A DNA stretch of 52,159 nucleotides, taken from assembly GCA_002506105.1 (NCBI GenBank), contig DAWU01000004.1, positions 1 to 52,159 of the forward strand, given 5' to 3'. Both the position numbers and the translations under genes were made by a program. The stretch is from Methanolinea sp. UBA275. Lineage in GTDB: Archaea > Halobacteriota > Methanomicrobia > Methanomicrobiales > Methanospirillaceae. Position 1 is the first letter of the stretch; each line of letters begins with the position of its first letter. Under the pieces are notes generated by a model that was not told where the DNA came from, ran no database searches, and saw only the letters and a list, made by a program, of their open reading frames with translations. Positions 1 to 9,188 of this stretch are shown piece by piece.

Positions 1-159
1 ATGAGCTACTTCAAATCCTTGTAGAAGCGGATGTATATCTTAAGAAAAAAGACCCGGATATCCTATGAATCCTTAATTAAATCATATTTTCATAGGAAAT
101 CGCGGAGCCATTTGCATAACAAAAAAGATATGTGGGGGTGAAACCCCACCGAATATCCA

Positions 160-936
160 ATGGAAGAGGCAGAAATTATCGATCTGACCCCTGAAAATAT
201 CGCGGATTTTGGGGTCTGCGGGTATAAAGACGTGCAGAAGCACGTGGAACTCCGAAGAAAGATCCAGTGGTTCAAGGAATACTACGAGAAAGGACTGAGA
301 ATAAAGGCACTTGTGTCAGAGAAAGACGGGTACCAGGGCATGCTTGAATACATGCCCGGTGAATATGCCCACCGCCCCGTCGACGCGGAAAGGTATATGT
401 TCATCCAATGCATTTTTGTCGGATTCCGGAAGGAATACAAGGGTAGAGGGTATGCGTCTGCCATGATCGATGCCTGCATAGAAGATACGAAGAATGCCGG
501 GATGAAGGGTGTCGCTACCGTGACGAGGAAAGGCTCGTTCATGGCAAAGCGGGATGTATTCATCAAACGCGGATTTGTTCCGGTCGATACAAAAGAGCCT
601 GATTTCGAACTGCTCGCCTTAAAGTTCGATCCCGGATATCCGGACCCGCGTTTCAGGGACACGGAAAAGACGCGGGACCAGTATTCGGAAGGATTGACCA
701 TCCTGCGTTCGCCCCAGTGCCCCTATTCCGAGAAGAACGTTACCGCGATTATGGAGACCGCAAGGAAAAAATATGGTCTTTCCCCCCGATTAATCGAGAT
801 GGACAATGCGGAGTCAGTCCAGAATTCGCCGTGTGCGTTCGGGACCTTCTGTATTGTGTATGACGGAAAGGTCATCAGTCACCATCCCATCAGCAACGGG
901 AGGTTCGAAAATATCATGGATACATTGAGAAAATGA
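160..936 (+). CDS. GNAT acetyltransferase with C-terminal YoaP-like domain
   Basis: A 258-residue two-domain protein. The N-terminal part is a GCN5-type N-acetyltransferase: residues 83-100 hold the beta4 strand and the acetyl-CoA pyrophosphate loop (RKEYKGRGYAS), and the fold runs to about residue 155. The C-terminal 80 residues begin with a strand followed by CPYS (187-190), a CxxS arrangement like a thioredoxin-fold active site, as in YoaP-type acetyltransferases. The acceptor substrate cannot be told. ATG 160 is the first start after an in-frame stop at 139; no good Shine-Dalgarno lies close. It is followed after 7 nt by a flavoprotein gene, so the two are probably cotranscribed. GNAT assignment is firm; the YoaP-like label is from family resemblance. 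Confidence 0.85.
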   Translation: MEEAEIIDLTPENIADFGVCGYKDVQKHVELRRKIQWFKEYYEKGLRIKALVSEKDGYQGMLEYMPGEYAHRPVDAERYMFIQCIFVGFRKEYKGRGYASAMIDACIEDTKNAGMKGVATVTRKGSFMAKRDVFIKRGFVPVDTKEPDFELLALKFDPGYPDPRFRDTEKTRDQYSEGLTILRSPQCPYSEKNVTAIMETARKKYGLSPRLIEMDNAESVQNSPCAFGTFCIVYDGKVISHHPISNGRFENIMDTLRK

Positions 937-943
937 ATTGTAG

Positions 944-1567
944 ATGCAGGTCCTTGTAGTTCTCGCTCACCCGAATGAACATAGCTTCAACCATGCGATT
1001 GCCCGGACAGTGTGTGAAACTCTGAAAGTGAACAATCACCAGGTCACCTTCCTTGATTTATACAAAGAGGGATTCGACCCCCTGCTCCCGGCATCCGAAT
1101 TTTCAAAAGATACAGTCCTTAACCAAACGATTGAACATCACTGCCAAATCCTGTCCGGGGCGGACGGCATCGTGATCGTCCACCCCAACTGGTGGGGAAT
1201 GCCGCCGGCAATTCTGACCGGATGGATCGACAGGGTGTTCCGGCCAGGGCGTGCGTACCGGTTTGTTGAGGGGGATTCGGGGGAAGGAATCCCAGAAGGC
1301 CTGCTCAAAGCCAGGGCCGCTGTTGTACTCAATACATCCAATACAAAAGAGATGCGGGAGATGCTGGTGTTTGGAGATCCTCTCGAACGGATCTGGAAGG
1401 GCTGTATTTTTAAGTTATGCAGAGTCCACAGGGTATATCGGAAGATGTTTCGGGTGATCGTGACAAGCACCCATGAACAACGAGTCGCGTGGCTTGAGGA
1501 GACAAGGGGAATTATCAATGAAATTTTTCCTTCGGATGACATGGCGGGGCGGAAAACCAGCATCTGA
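944..1567 (+). CDS. NAD(P)H:quinone oxidoreductase-like flavoprotein
   Basis: A 207-residue flavodoxin-fold protein of the NQO1/MdaB/KefF type (Flavodoxin_2). The N-terminus VLVVLAHPNEHSFN is the FMN/FAD phosphate-binding strand-loop of this family, and the central HPNWWGMPPAILTGWIDRVF is the family signature that shapes the flavin and quinone pocket. Such enzymes make two-electron reductions of quinones or related electrophiles with NAD(P)H. Length is typical. It lies 7 nt downstream of the acetyltransferase and probably shares its transcript. The specific electron acceptor in this organism is unknown. Confidence 0.88.
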   Translation: MQVLVVLAHPNEHSFNHAIARTVCETLKVNNHQVTFLDLYKEGFDPLLPASEFSKDTVLNQTIEHHCQILSGADGIVIVHPNWWGMPPAILTGWIDRVFRPGRAYRFVEGDSGEGIPEGLLKARAAVVLNTSNTKEMREMLVFGDPLERIWKGCIFKLCRVHRVYRKMFRVIVTSTHEQRVAWLEETRGIINEIFPSDDMAGRKTSI

Positions 1568-1844
1568 TGGGAAGAAAAACCATAGACTCTCTTCCTTATC
1601 CCAAATATGCCCTATACGGCCTCTGTTTACCCAAATTTTTTATCCTGTTTCCGTTTCCATCGGAAATAGTGCTCACCCGCATGAAAAAATACAATAAAAT
1701 CCATCCTTTTCGCGAAATATCCATTGAGCATCAAGGAAAAAAATGCTCTTTATTGCCCCGGATATAGTGACTCTTAAGGCATGGGTAGTTTAACCTTTAT
1801 GGGGAGAGAACGTCTGCTGGAAGCCTTCTATGGAGAGGTCTGAA

Positions 1845-2247
1845 ATGACAAGTATTCGTGCCTGCTGCGGGTTTCTCTGCAGCGATTGCCGTGCTTTTTA
1901 AAGAGAACATCCACTCTGATGCCGATTGGGAACGGCTGAGTGTCGTGTTCCGCGATCTCTATGGATATGCTATCGTACCCGAGGCTGTATATTGCGACGG
2001 ATGCCTCGAACCGGATGAGAACAATCCCCGGAGACTTGGGACCAATCGATGCCCCATCCGGGATTGTGTGCTTGAAAAGGGGATCACTCATTGCGGGAAA
2101 TGCGATATATTTCCCTGCGACCTGATGGAGAGGCACCTGGCAACCATTGAGACAGTGGTTGCCAAAGCCCGCGAAGTGCTGACGCCGGAAGAGTTTCGGG
2201 ATTTCGTGGAGCCGTATCTGATCAGGGGATTGCCTCACAGCGACTGA
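1845..2247 (+). pseudogene. DUF3795 cysteine-rich protein, broken by a +1 frameshift
   Basis: The natural start is ATG 1845, preceded by GGAGAGGT (1831-1838). The first frame reads MTSIRACCGFLCSDCRAF and then hits TAA at 1899, inside a run of five T (1895-1899). Removing one T joins it smoothly to the +1 frame, which continues FKENIHSDADWERL and then the cysteine clusters CDGC, CPIRDC and CGKCDIFPCD typical of DUF3795. The cysteines probably bind a metal. The remainder to 2247 is intact and well conserved in style, so the lesion is recent or a homopolymer sequencing error. Function of DUF3795 is not established. A hairpin lies just after the stop. Confidence 0.85.
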
Positions 2248-2266
2248 AAGAGAGTAAATGTGTAGG

Positions 2267-2284
2267 AAGACTTTTTGGAGTCTA
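2267..2284 (+). terminator. Possible hairpin after DUF3795 gene
   Basis: The inverted repeat AGACT-TTTTGG-AGTCT lies about 20 nt after the DUF3795 stop and before the TATA box of the repair operon. The loop contains the U-run. It may help to separate the two transcription units; support is only the repeat itself. Confidence 0.3.
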
Positions 2285-2332
2285 CAAGAATGAAGCACAA
2301 TCAGGAAATACTTTCACCCCACTCCCCCTTTT

Positions 2333-2342
2333 CCTTATAAGG
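2333..2342 (+). promoter_or_regulatory. TATA box of mre11-rad50-nurA-herA operon
   Basis: CCTTATAAGG is a perfect palindromic archaeal box A, 32 nt before the mre11 ATG (2370). With the usual spacing of about 25-27 nt, transcription would begin around 2364, giving a leader of only a few bases. Confidence 0.5.
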
Positions 2343-2369
2343 CTTCCAGTCAAATGAGAGATTTGAAGC

Positions 2370-3530
2370 ATGAGAATATTCCACATCGCCGACACTCACC
2401 TCGGCCTCTCGCAGTTCAACAGGCTTGATCCTGAATCGGGGATGAACCTTCGCGAGAAGCAGATCTACGAGAATTTTCTCGCGGCGATCGACGGGATCAT
2501 CATACAGAAGCCCGATGTGCTTGTCCATGCAGGAGACCTGTTCGACACGGTGAAACCGAAGAATAAAGCCTTTTCGACAGCCATGGAAGCACTCGAACGA
2601 CTCCATGAAGCCGGGGTCCCCCTCGTGATCATTGCCGGCAACCACAGCATGGTCAAAACCCGGTACACGACCTCGCCCTTCGAAGTGCTGGCATATCACC
2701 CGGGTGAGATATTCGTAGCGTATTCTTTCCGGTACGAACACGTGGAGCTCGGGGATACCGTATTTCACCTTATCCCAAACATGCTTCGCCCCGAGGATTA
2801 CAGGACGGCCTATGACAACATTGAGCCTGTACGGGACCATCACAACGTGCTTGTCACACACGGACTGGCAACGCAGATCCGGGACAAGCGCCTCGCTACG
2901 GTGGCGGAGCACGAGCTGGACAACACGATCCTCTCAGACGGGTTCGACTATATCGCACTCGGGCATTACCACCGACAGTCGCAGATCACGGGCAACGCAT
3001 GGTATTCGGGATCGCTCGAATACCTGTCGTACGGTGAGATCTCCGACCAAAAGGGTGGACTCCTTGTTGATCTCGGCAGAACCTCCGGAGAGACACCCCC
3101 AACACCCAGTCCCATCGATCTCCCCAGAACCCCGATGATCAACCTCGGCACCATTTCCTGCAGAGGGGTACCTCCTTCGGAGATCACAGGTGAAATCCTC
3201 TCCCGGGTAGCACAACAGGGGGTCCCCTCTCTCGCAATGGCGCAGGTGACGCTCGACGGGCTCTCGAGGGAGCATGGGAAGGGTATCGATATGCGGGAGC
3301 TCGCCTCTGTCCGTGAGAGTCTGCTTGACCTGAAGATCCGGGTCCTGTCGACGGAAGAAGACCGGCCCGTCCCCCTTCAGCAGGACGTCCGGGCGATCGA
3401 CTACCTCCAGGAGTTCTCCTCTTTCGTGGGAAAACAGCAATTGAATGCAAAACAGAAGCAGTACGTCGCACAGTGCGGCTCCAACGTCCTCCGATCCGTG
3501 ATGGACAGGCACCGGGAGGAGTCGGAATGA
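2370..3530 (+). CDS. mre11: DNA double-strand break repair nuclease Mre11
   Basis: A 386-residue calcineurin-like phosphoesterase with all Mre11 metal motifs in order: D8-T-H10, GDLFD (55-59), GNHS (90-93), VTHG (162-165) and GHYH (198-201). Mre11 binds two Mn ions and works as exonuclease and endonuclease on DNA ends in a complex with Rad50. The C-terminal third carries the capping and Rad50-binding region. It is the first gene of a repair operon with rad50, nurA and herA, the classical archaeal arrangement. A 255-nt spacer separates it from rad50, unusual in an operon whose other genes overlap. Confidence 0.96.
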   Translation: MRIFHIADTHLGLSQFNRLDPESGMNLREKQIYENFLAAIDGIIIQKPDVLVHAGDLFDTVKPKNKAFSTAMEALERLHEAGVPLVIIAGNHSMVKTRYTTSPFEVLAYHPGEIFVAYSFRYEHVELGDTVFHLIPNMLRPEDYRTAYDNIEPVRDHHNVLVTHGLATQIRDKRLATVAEHELDNTILSDGFDYIALGHYHRQSQITGNAWYSGSLEYLSYGEISDQKGGLLVDLGRTSGETPPTPSPIDLPRTPMINLGTISCRGVPPSEITGEILSRVAQQGVPSLAMAQVTLDGLSREHGKGIDMRELASVRESLLDLKIRVLSTEEDRPVPLQQDVRAIDYLQEFSSFVGKQQLNAKQKQYVAQCGSNVLRSVMDRHREESE

Positions 3531-3725
3531 TCCCAGTCCGTGATACCCGGGGATGCATCATAAAAAGCCAGGCCCGGCAGGACCCGGGGAATTATATCGG
3601 AGACCGGGTCGGGGGCTGGAGATGATCTTCAGGGTTTGTATCCCGGTGAAGGATCGCAGATGTCGAATCCGAATCATTCCCGGTGATCGTATCAGGAACG
3701 ATCGGAAAGATCGGATGACCTCCGG

Positions 3726-3769
3726 ATGTGGTATCCCGAAGAGAAAGCGCGGATATGGTATCCAGAAGA
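3726..3769 (+). repeat. Short direct repeat between mre11 and rad50
   Basis: Two near-identical 17-nt copies start at 3726 and 3753 (ATGTGGTATCCCGAAGA and ATATGGTATCCAGAAGA), a 27-nt period. Because the period is a multiple of three, an upstream in-frame ATG (3726) would give a protein extension with two WYPEE units before the true Rad50 N-terminus. I regard it as spacer DNA upstream of the rad50 ribosome-binding site. Confidence 0.4.
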
Positions 3770-3785
3770 ACCGGGAGCCCTGCCC

Positions 3786-6224
3786 ATGATCCTCAACCGG
3801 ATCATTCTTTCGAATTTCAAGCGGTTCCGGCACCAGGAGATCCGGTTCAGGGACGGCATCACAGGTATCCTCGGCAATAACGGGACCGGGAAGAGCAGCA
3901 TCGTGGAGGCGATCTTCTTTGCCCTGTATGGCGTACAGGCGACCGGGATCTCCTCGGATTACATCGTATCCTCGTTCGCATCCCCAAAGGACAAGTGTGA
4001 AGTCCGCCTTGACTTCCGGATCGGAGGGGATGAGTACACGGTCCACCGGACGTTTAAAAAAGGAAAGGCTGTCCAGCACGACGCAACGTTCCACAAGGGA
4101 GGAAAGCTCCGGGCGACAGGCGTTTCCCAGGTCGACACCGAAGTGAGGAGAACCCTCGGAATGGGGCCGGTCGACTTCCGGAATACTGTCTATGCGGCCC
4201 AAAAAGACCTCCTTACCCTCCTTGAGAATACTCCGGGGAAGAGGAAGGAATGGTTCCTTCGGGCGCTCGGCATTGATTACCTGAAGACCGAGAGCGACAG
4301 GATTTTGAAAGAGCGGGGAGATGCCAAGGACAGGGAACTGAAACTGCTGGAGGGGGAACTGAAGGGACTTGTCGATCGGCATGACCCGGAAGAACAGAAA
4401 AATTTGGATGCATTGGCGGTCACCCTTCGATCCGCCCTCCATGACCTGAACCTGCAGGTTGAGAAACATACAGAAACGAGGAAGCGGATCGCGTCGGAAC
4501 TACAGCAGTTCTCCGAAAAGAAGACCGAGTATACCCGCCTCGTCGAGCGGCACAATTCACTCGTGAGCGAGGCAGCGGGGCTCATCCGGCAGAGTGACCA
4601 GATCACTGCACAGATTGCAAATCTTGCCGGACTTGAACAGGAGCACAGGAAACTCGAGCAGGAAGTATCCGGGCTTGACGCAAAGAAAAAGAAGCTCGAA
4701 GAACTTCAAAAGCAGAAGATGGAGTTCGAGCGGTTGGTCAGCGAGCAGAAGTTCGCAGACCGGGAGTGCACGGCGCTGAAGGCGAGAGTGGAGAAGGAGA
4801 GGACCAGGCACGAAGCCCTGGACCGGGATTCGGCCCGGCTTGCGTCGCTACGAAAAGGGGTCCGGAACCTGCTGCAGATCGGACCGGAAATCCCTGATAC
4901 GGATCTTGAGCAGGCCGTTCTTTCCAGGGAAGCAGAAATTCTCCATACTGACGGTATACTGGCAGCCCGGCTGGAGCAGCTCGTCGCGGAAAGGACCCAG
5001 CTGGTTCAGGACTGGAAGACCATCGAAGGAGCAGGATCCGAAGGAGTGTGCCCCCTCTGCCGCCAGACCCTGGGGACCCACTTCGGGGAGATCAGGCAGG
5101 AGTTCTCTTCGAGGCTCGACCGGATCGGGGAGGATGCAATGCAGGTGTGCAGCGACCAGGAACGGCTGAAAGGCGAGAAGGACAAGATCCACACCCAGAA
5201 ACCCGCACTCCACGAGATCCGGAGCATCATGGAACGGTTGAAGACCAGGACTTCTCTTGAAACCGAGATCAGAGACCTCCTGTCCCAGTTGCAAACCAAA
5301 GAGGAGTCAGGGAGGGCAATCCTTACCCGGATCCAGGAACTTGGGTACGAAGAGGCCGTGTTCATACAGGCGGGGAGAGATGTCGCGGAACTGGAGAAGA
5401 TCCAGGCACGGTTCATCGAGACCGGGAAAAGGATCGCACATGGTTCAGCGCTAAAAACCCAGGCAGCGGATCTCGCGACCCGGATCCAGCAGAAACAGGG
5501 TGAAATCACCACCCTGAAAGATAAAATTGATCGCTCGGAGTTCAATCCTGAGATCGGCACCCGGCTCGAACAGGAACTCGGAGAGATCGATACGACTCTT
5601 CGAACTGCCGGGGCAGAAATCGCAGGGACGACGGAGAAGGTCCGGAATACGGAGGAGAAGATCGAGAGACACCGGAAAGAGGAGGCTGCGATGCAGGACC
5701 TGAACACGCGGATCGCGAAGATTGGAGAAGAGATCGAACTCCTCCGGCTGACCCGCTCCCTGATCGGAGAATACGTACTGTACCTCATGCAGGTCGTGCG
5801 AAGTCGGATCGAGGGAGAGGTGAGCCGGATCCTCGCCGAGATAACCGGAGGCCGGTACGAACAGGTGCTTCTCGACGAGGACTTCAACCTCCTGGTCCGG
5901 GATATCGACAATGATTACCCTATAAGCCGGTTCAGCGGAGGAGAGCAGGATGATATCGCGGTTGCCCTTCGGATAGCCCTCTCCCGGTACCTTGCCGAGC
6001 TTCACCAGGTGCACGAAAGCACGCTCCTAATCTTCGACGAGATCTTCGGGAGCCAGGACGAGGAACGGAGAACAAACCTCCTCACGGCACTCAGGACCCA
6101 GGAGACCCGGTTCCCCCAGATACTCCTGATCTCTCACATCCCTGATATCCAGGGCGAATTTTCAACCACCATGATGGTGGAAATGAGTACCGATCTCTCG
6201 AGCATTGTCCGGGAAGTGACCTGA
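3786..6224 (+). CDS. rad50: DNA double-strand break repair ATPase Rad50
   Basis: An 812-residue SMC-family ATPase. The N-terminus MILNRIILSNFKRF and Walker A GNNGTGKSS (30-38) are canonical. A long coiled coil follows, interrupted by the zinc hook CPLC near residue 422, through which two Rad50 molecules dimerise around one zinc ion. The second coil returns to the C-terminal ATPase half with signature motif FSGGEQDD (near residue 715) and Walker B LLIFDEIFGSQD. I chose ATG 3786 rather than in-frame ATG 3726, because homologues begin here and a GGGAG lies just upstream. Rad50 holds and gates Mre11 at DNA ends. Its stop overlaps the nurA start (TGATG). Confidence 0.96.
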   Translation: MILNRIILSNFKRFRHQEIRFRDGITGILGNNGTGKSSIVEAIFFALYGVQATGISSDYIVSSFASPKDKCEVRLDFRIGGDEYTVHRTFKKGKAVQHDATFHKGGKLRATGVSQVDTEVRRTLGMGPVDFRNTVYAAQKDLLTLLENTPGKRKEWFLRALGIDYLKTESDRILKERGDAKDRELKLLEGELKGLVDRHDPEEQKNLDALAVTLRSALHDLNLQVEKHTETRKRIASELQQFSEKKTEYTRLVERHNSLVSEAAGLIRQSDQITAQIANLAGLEQEHRKLEQEVSGLDAKKKKLEELQKQKMEFERLVSEQKFADRECTALKARVEKERTRHEALDRDSARLASLRKGVRNLLQIGPEIPDTDLEQAVLSREAEILHTDGILAARLEQLVAERTQLVQDWKTIEGAGSEGVCPLCRQTLGTHFGEIRQEFSSRLDRIGEDAMQVCSDQERLKGEKDKIHTQKPALHEIRSIMERLKTRTSLETEIRDLLSQLQTKEESGRAILTRIQELGYEEAVFIQAGRDVAELEKIQARFIETGKRIAHGSALKTQAADLATRIQQKQGEITTLKDKIDRSEFNPEIGTRLEQELGEIDTTLRTAGAEIAGTTEKVRNTEEKIERHRKEEAAMQDLNTRIAKIGEEIELLRLTRSLIGEYVLYLMQVVRSRIEGEVSRILAEITGGRYEQVLLDEDFNLLVRDIDNDYPISRFSGGEQDDIAVALRIALSRYLAELHQVHESTLLIFDEIFGSQDEERRTNLLTALRTQETRFPQILLISHIPDIQGEFSTTMMVEMSTDLSSIVREVT

Positions 6225-7252
6225 TGGTTCAAAATTCCGAATTCCTCCGTACCGCGGAGACCATGGCGGAACGGATATGGAGCATCATCCCCGAAGACAT
6301 TGTGGACCTTTTTGCAGAAGCGAGCGGGTTTACACAGGAGGATTTCCGATCCTGCACAAAATATCCATCCGGTGAAGTCTGTGCAGTCGATGGAAGTAAT
6401 GCCTTCCTCCTTGAATCGGGGAGCATGGCAATTGCGGCAGTCAGGGCTGCTCAGAGCACATTTCTCAATATGGAGAGGGTCAGGCGCTCGCTCACCCCAC
6501 TCCATCTTGCCCTTATCGACAATGAAGAGGAAAACGACGACTTCCTCTGCCTGTACATGGAATGCTTCGGGCAGAGACCAGGTACCCCGCTCAGCAACGA
6601 CGACCGCACCCGGACTGCAGGAATCCTCCGCGATACGGTGGAATACTGGGTCATGGCACAGATGGCATCCGCGCTCAGTTCCGGCGCCCTGCTCCTCTGC
6701 GATGGCCCGCTCCGCGTCTCCCATGCAAGCCATGACACGGTCCTTACCATGATCGAAGAAGAATGCAGGTCGAGGCAGATCGACCTTGCAGGAGTGAGCA
6801 AACAGACCCCTGCCACATGGGGAGGCGGCCACCCGCTCCTCCCATCGGTTGCCGGTCTTGCAATTGCACTGGATATCCCTGCTCCCTGGTGGATCCGGAT
6901 CGATCCGGAATTGCTCGACCGCACTCAGTTCCCCCAGTGGCAGCACGGGGAGATGTACATCGCCCTTCTGCACCCGAGAGCAAAATCCCCGTTCAAGATC
7001 GAGCTTCAGAGCGATCTTTTGGAACCTGATGCGGAGCGAATCATGAATCGCCTCGCGGCGTCTTCAGGTGACGGCAGGATCCCGGGATACCCCTATCCCC
7101 TGTTCGATGCTCACCGGGCATGTGTTCTCACCCAGGAGATTGTGGAGGATGCGAGATCCGCACTGATGAACCGGATCGCCTCGACCGGCATCAGACGACA
7201 TACCTATGAGCTTCTGTTTGGAGATTATCATGATGAATTTGCGCGATACTGA
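6224..7252 (+). CDS. nurA: DNA end-resection nuclease NurA
   Basis: A 342-residue NurA-domain 5'-3' nuclease. AVDGS near residue 54 is the first metal-binding aspartate of the family's RNase H-like active site. Later acidic positions are consistent but were not traced one by one. NurA forms a dimer on the HerA hexamer and cuts the strand that HerA feeds to it; Mre11-Rad50 starts the same resection reaction. The start overlaps the rad50 stop by one base and the 3' end overlaps herA by 23 nt, so translation of the three genes is coupled. Confidence 0.93.
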   Translation: MVQNSEFLRTAETMAERIWSIIPEDIVDLFAEASGFTQEDFRSCTKYPSGEVCAVDGSNAFLLESGSMAIAAVRAAQSTFLNMERVRRSLTPLHLALIDNEEENDDFLCLYMECFGQRPGTPLSNDDRTRTAGILRDTVEYWVMAQMASALSSGALLLCDGPLRVSHASHDTVLTMIEEECRSRQIDLAGVSKQTPATWGGGHPLLPSVAGLAIALDIPAPWWIRIDPELLDRTQFPQWQHGEMYIALLHPRAKSPFKIELQSDLLEPDAERIMNRLAASSGDGRIPGYPYPLFDAHRACVLTQEIVEDARSALMNRIASTGIRRHTYELLFGDYHDEFARY

Positions 7253-8852
7253 TATTGGTGACCATTCGAAATTCCGCCTGATCGGGAGATCGGTCCTCTC
7301 ATACCGGTTTATTGCTCCCTATGATGCCACGCTCTATATCGGCGAGATCAAGAAGATCACGGATGCTACAAAAGGAGTCACGTTCTTCGCGAAGGTCACC
7401 GACCTTTCCCATGACAGCAACTTCGCGGATGGCAGGTGGGACACCAGGGTATATGCCGAACAGTTCTACGGTCTTGGCGAGGACGTTTTTCTTACTGTCG
7501 AAGCCGTTCCTCTCGGCTACGTGGACCATACAGACGGCAAATTCCACAAGCCGAGGACTATTCCCTCGAAATTTTCAAATGTGGGAGACCCGGATGCAGA
7601 GGACTTCAGGTTCCTTACCGACCTGATGGGAGAGATCGAGGTCGGCCTGATGCGGAGCGGCCAGGACGTGATCCGGGATGTTGCAGTCCGAATCCCCGCA
7701 CGGGTGCTTCCCCAGCACATGGGGGTCTTTGCGACCACCGGAATGGGCAAGAGCAACTTCATGAAGACCTTCTGCGCCTCCTGCATGAAGGAGAAGAAGT
7801 TCGGGCTCCTCATTGTTGACCCCCATGGGGAATATGTCAGCGGGGGAAAATCATCAATCGGGGAACCGACAAAAGGTCTTGTCCATTACACCGGAGGAAA
7901 AGACGGCCTTGCTATCTTCACGATTCGCCCCGAATCAGATCGGAAGAAGTACGGAATGAACCGGCTCTCAATCCAGTACGATGATTTCAGGATCGGGGAT
8001 CTCGCGATCCTCTACGATCTCTCCGCCGCACAGTCCGAGATCGTGGAGGCATTTTCGGGTGTCCCGGGAAGGGAGTTGATTGAATTCTTCAAATCCATCG
8101 ATCCCGAGATTTTCCCCATCCGGGACCCGCTCGCTGCCGGCGTCGCGGAAGGCAGTCTTGCATGGAAGATCAGGAACTCCATGGGAGGGCCCATCAGGGT
8201 GATCAAGAGTCATATCGAAAATATCGTCAACGGGAACAAGGCTTTCTTCAAAGCGCAGGGATCTTCTGTCACCGAGATCATCAACAACCTGCATGAAAAC
8301 CGCGTCGTGCTTATCGACATCCCTGACATGAGCGAACGGAGCGAACTCTTCGTGCTCTCCATCATCACCCGGACCATCATGGATCGGCACCGGTCGGAGA
8401 CCCGGGGATACGGGATCGATGAGCGGCATGAAGCATCTCATCAGGTCCTGATCACCATCGAGGAGGCACAGAGGGTGCTCGCAAGCGGAGGCTCCTCGAC
8501 CCAGGTGTTCCGCGAATGCGCGATGGAAGGCCGCAAATTCGGCGTCGGCCTCTGCGTGATCACGCAGCAGCCGAAGAACATCGATCCAAAAGTGCTCGCC
8601 CAGATCAACACCTTTGTGGTCATGGGCCTGGGCGATCGCGGTGATCGCGATATCATCATGGGGAGTGCGAAGCAGGATCTCTCGAGGATGGAGATCGAGA
8701 TCCAAACGCTTGATCGGGGTGAAGCGATCATCAGCACCATCGGGATCCCGTTCCCGGTCAGCACACGCATTCACAAGTTCGAGGACTATATCGGCGAGTT
8801 GAACAAGGGTAAGAAGGCGCCAATTTCCGAAGGCCTGGACTCCGGATTTTGA
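7230..8852 (+). CDS. herA: Bipolar DNA translocase HerA
   Basis: A 540-residue FtsK/HerA-type hexameric ATPase. An N-terminal HAS-barrel occupies about the first 110 residues and binds NurA. Walker A TTGMGKSN is near residue 170 and Walker B LITIEEAQR near 407. The following CVITQQPKNIDPKVLAQ is the sensor/arginine-finger region typical of HerA. I chose ATG 7230 because GGAG (7220-7223) sits six bases upstream; an in-frame ATG at 7206 lacks this. It is the last gene of the resection operon and is followed by a hairpin terminator. Confidence 0.95.
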   Translation: MMNLRDTDIGDHSKFRLIGRSVLSYRFIAPYDATLYIGEIKKITDATKGVTFFAKVTDLSHDSNFADGRWDTRVYAEQFYGLGEDVFLTVEAVPLGYVDHTDGKFHKPRTIPSKFSNVGDPDAEDFRFLTDLMGEIEVGLMRSGQDVIRDVAVRIPARVLPQHMGVFATTGMGKSNFMKTFCASCMKEKKFGLLIVDPHGEYVSGGKSSIGEPTKGLVHYTGGKDGLAIFTIRPESDRKKYGMNRLSIQYDDFRIGDLAILYDLSAAQSEIVEAFSGVPGRELIEFFKSIDPEIFPIRDPLAAGVAEGSLAWKIRNSMGGPIRVIKSHIENIVNGNKAFFKAQGSSVTEIINNLHENRVVLIDIPDMSERSELFVLSIITRTIMDRHRSETRGYGIDERHEASHQVLITIEEAQRVLASGGSSTQVFRECAMEGRKFGVGLCVITQQPKNIDPKVLAQINTFVVMGLGDRGDRDIIMGSAKQDLSRMEIEIQTLDRGEAIISTIGIPFPVSTRIHKFEDYIGELNKGKKAPISEGLDSGF

Positions 8853-8858
8853 CCACTC

Positions 8859-8898
8859 TTTCTCTCAATTTCAGCCGGATGAGAGAAAATCCTTTTTC
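8859..8898 (+). terminator. Hairpin and T-run terminator after herA
   Basis: A perfect 8-bp inverted repeat, TTTCTCTC (8859-8866) and GAGAGAAA (8881-8888), is followed by CCTTTTTCTT. It begins 7 nt after the herA stop and ends the four-gene repair operon. Confidence 0.55.
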
Positions 8899-8969
8899 TT
8901 ACCGCCAAATTATGACCTTCCCTGACACATTCATCCTAATTTTCCAGTCCCCCGGTCCATCGGGTATCT

Positions 8970-8975
8970 TTTAAC
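8970..8975 (+). promoter_or_regulatory. TATA-like box before the SepCysS gene pair
   Basis: TTTTAA inside TATCTTTTAACC lies 33 nt before GTG 9006. The predicted start of transcription, near 8999, leaves a leader of a few bases. The match to box A is moderate. Confidence 0.35.
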
Positions 8976-9005
8976 CAGTCCTTCTCATATTAGTATGGTG
9001 ATACG

Positions 9006-9188
9006 GTGTCCAGACCGGCAATCGACGCAGTGTTTGAGGCAATGTTTATTCTCACCGATCTCCGGGTCATACTGAGGGAGACTGCTCCCGGCCATGTGCT
9101 TTCTCCGGCCCAGCAGGAGGAGACGCTCACCCTGTTGCACACCCTCGAGACGCAGGTAGAGATACTCAGGCGGGAGCTTCTGGCATGA
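9006..9188 (+). CDS. Small helical protein coupled to SepCysS
   Basis: A 60-residue acidic, leucine-rich protein starting at GTG. It looks all-helical: the first half reads AIDAVFEAMFILTDLRVILRE and the second half has heptad-like leucines (TLLHTLETQVEILRRELL). Its stop overlaps the ATG of the SepCysS gene by four bases (ATGA), so the two proteins are translationally coupled. I recognise no family. The position suggests a partner or assembly factor of SepCysS, but that is inference; it could simply be a short conserved leader gene. Confidence 0.6.
   Translation: MSRPAIDAVFEAMFILTDLRVILRETAPGHVLSPAQQEETLTLLHTLETQVEILRRELLA

Noticed and set aside
3726..3785. Upstream start for rad50 giving two WYPEE repeats
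   Set aside because: Homologues begin at MILNRIILSNF, and the ribosome-binding site lies before ATG 3786.
3558..5911. Long antisense reading frames opposite rad50 (about 300 codons each)
   Set aside because: They follow from the biased codons of rad50; their proteins are serine/arginine- or proline-rich with no family features, and rad50 is complete on the other strand.
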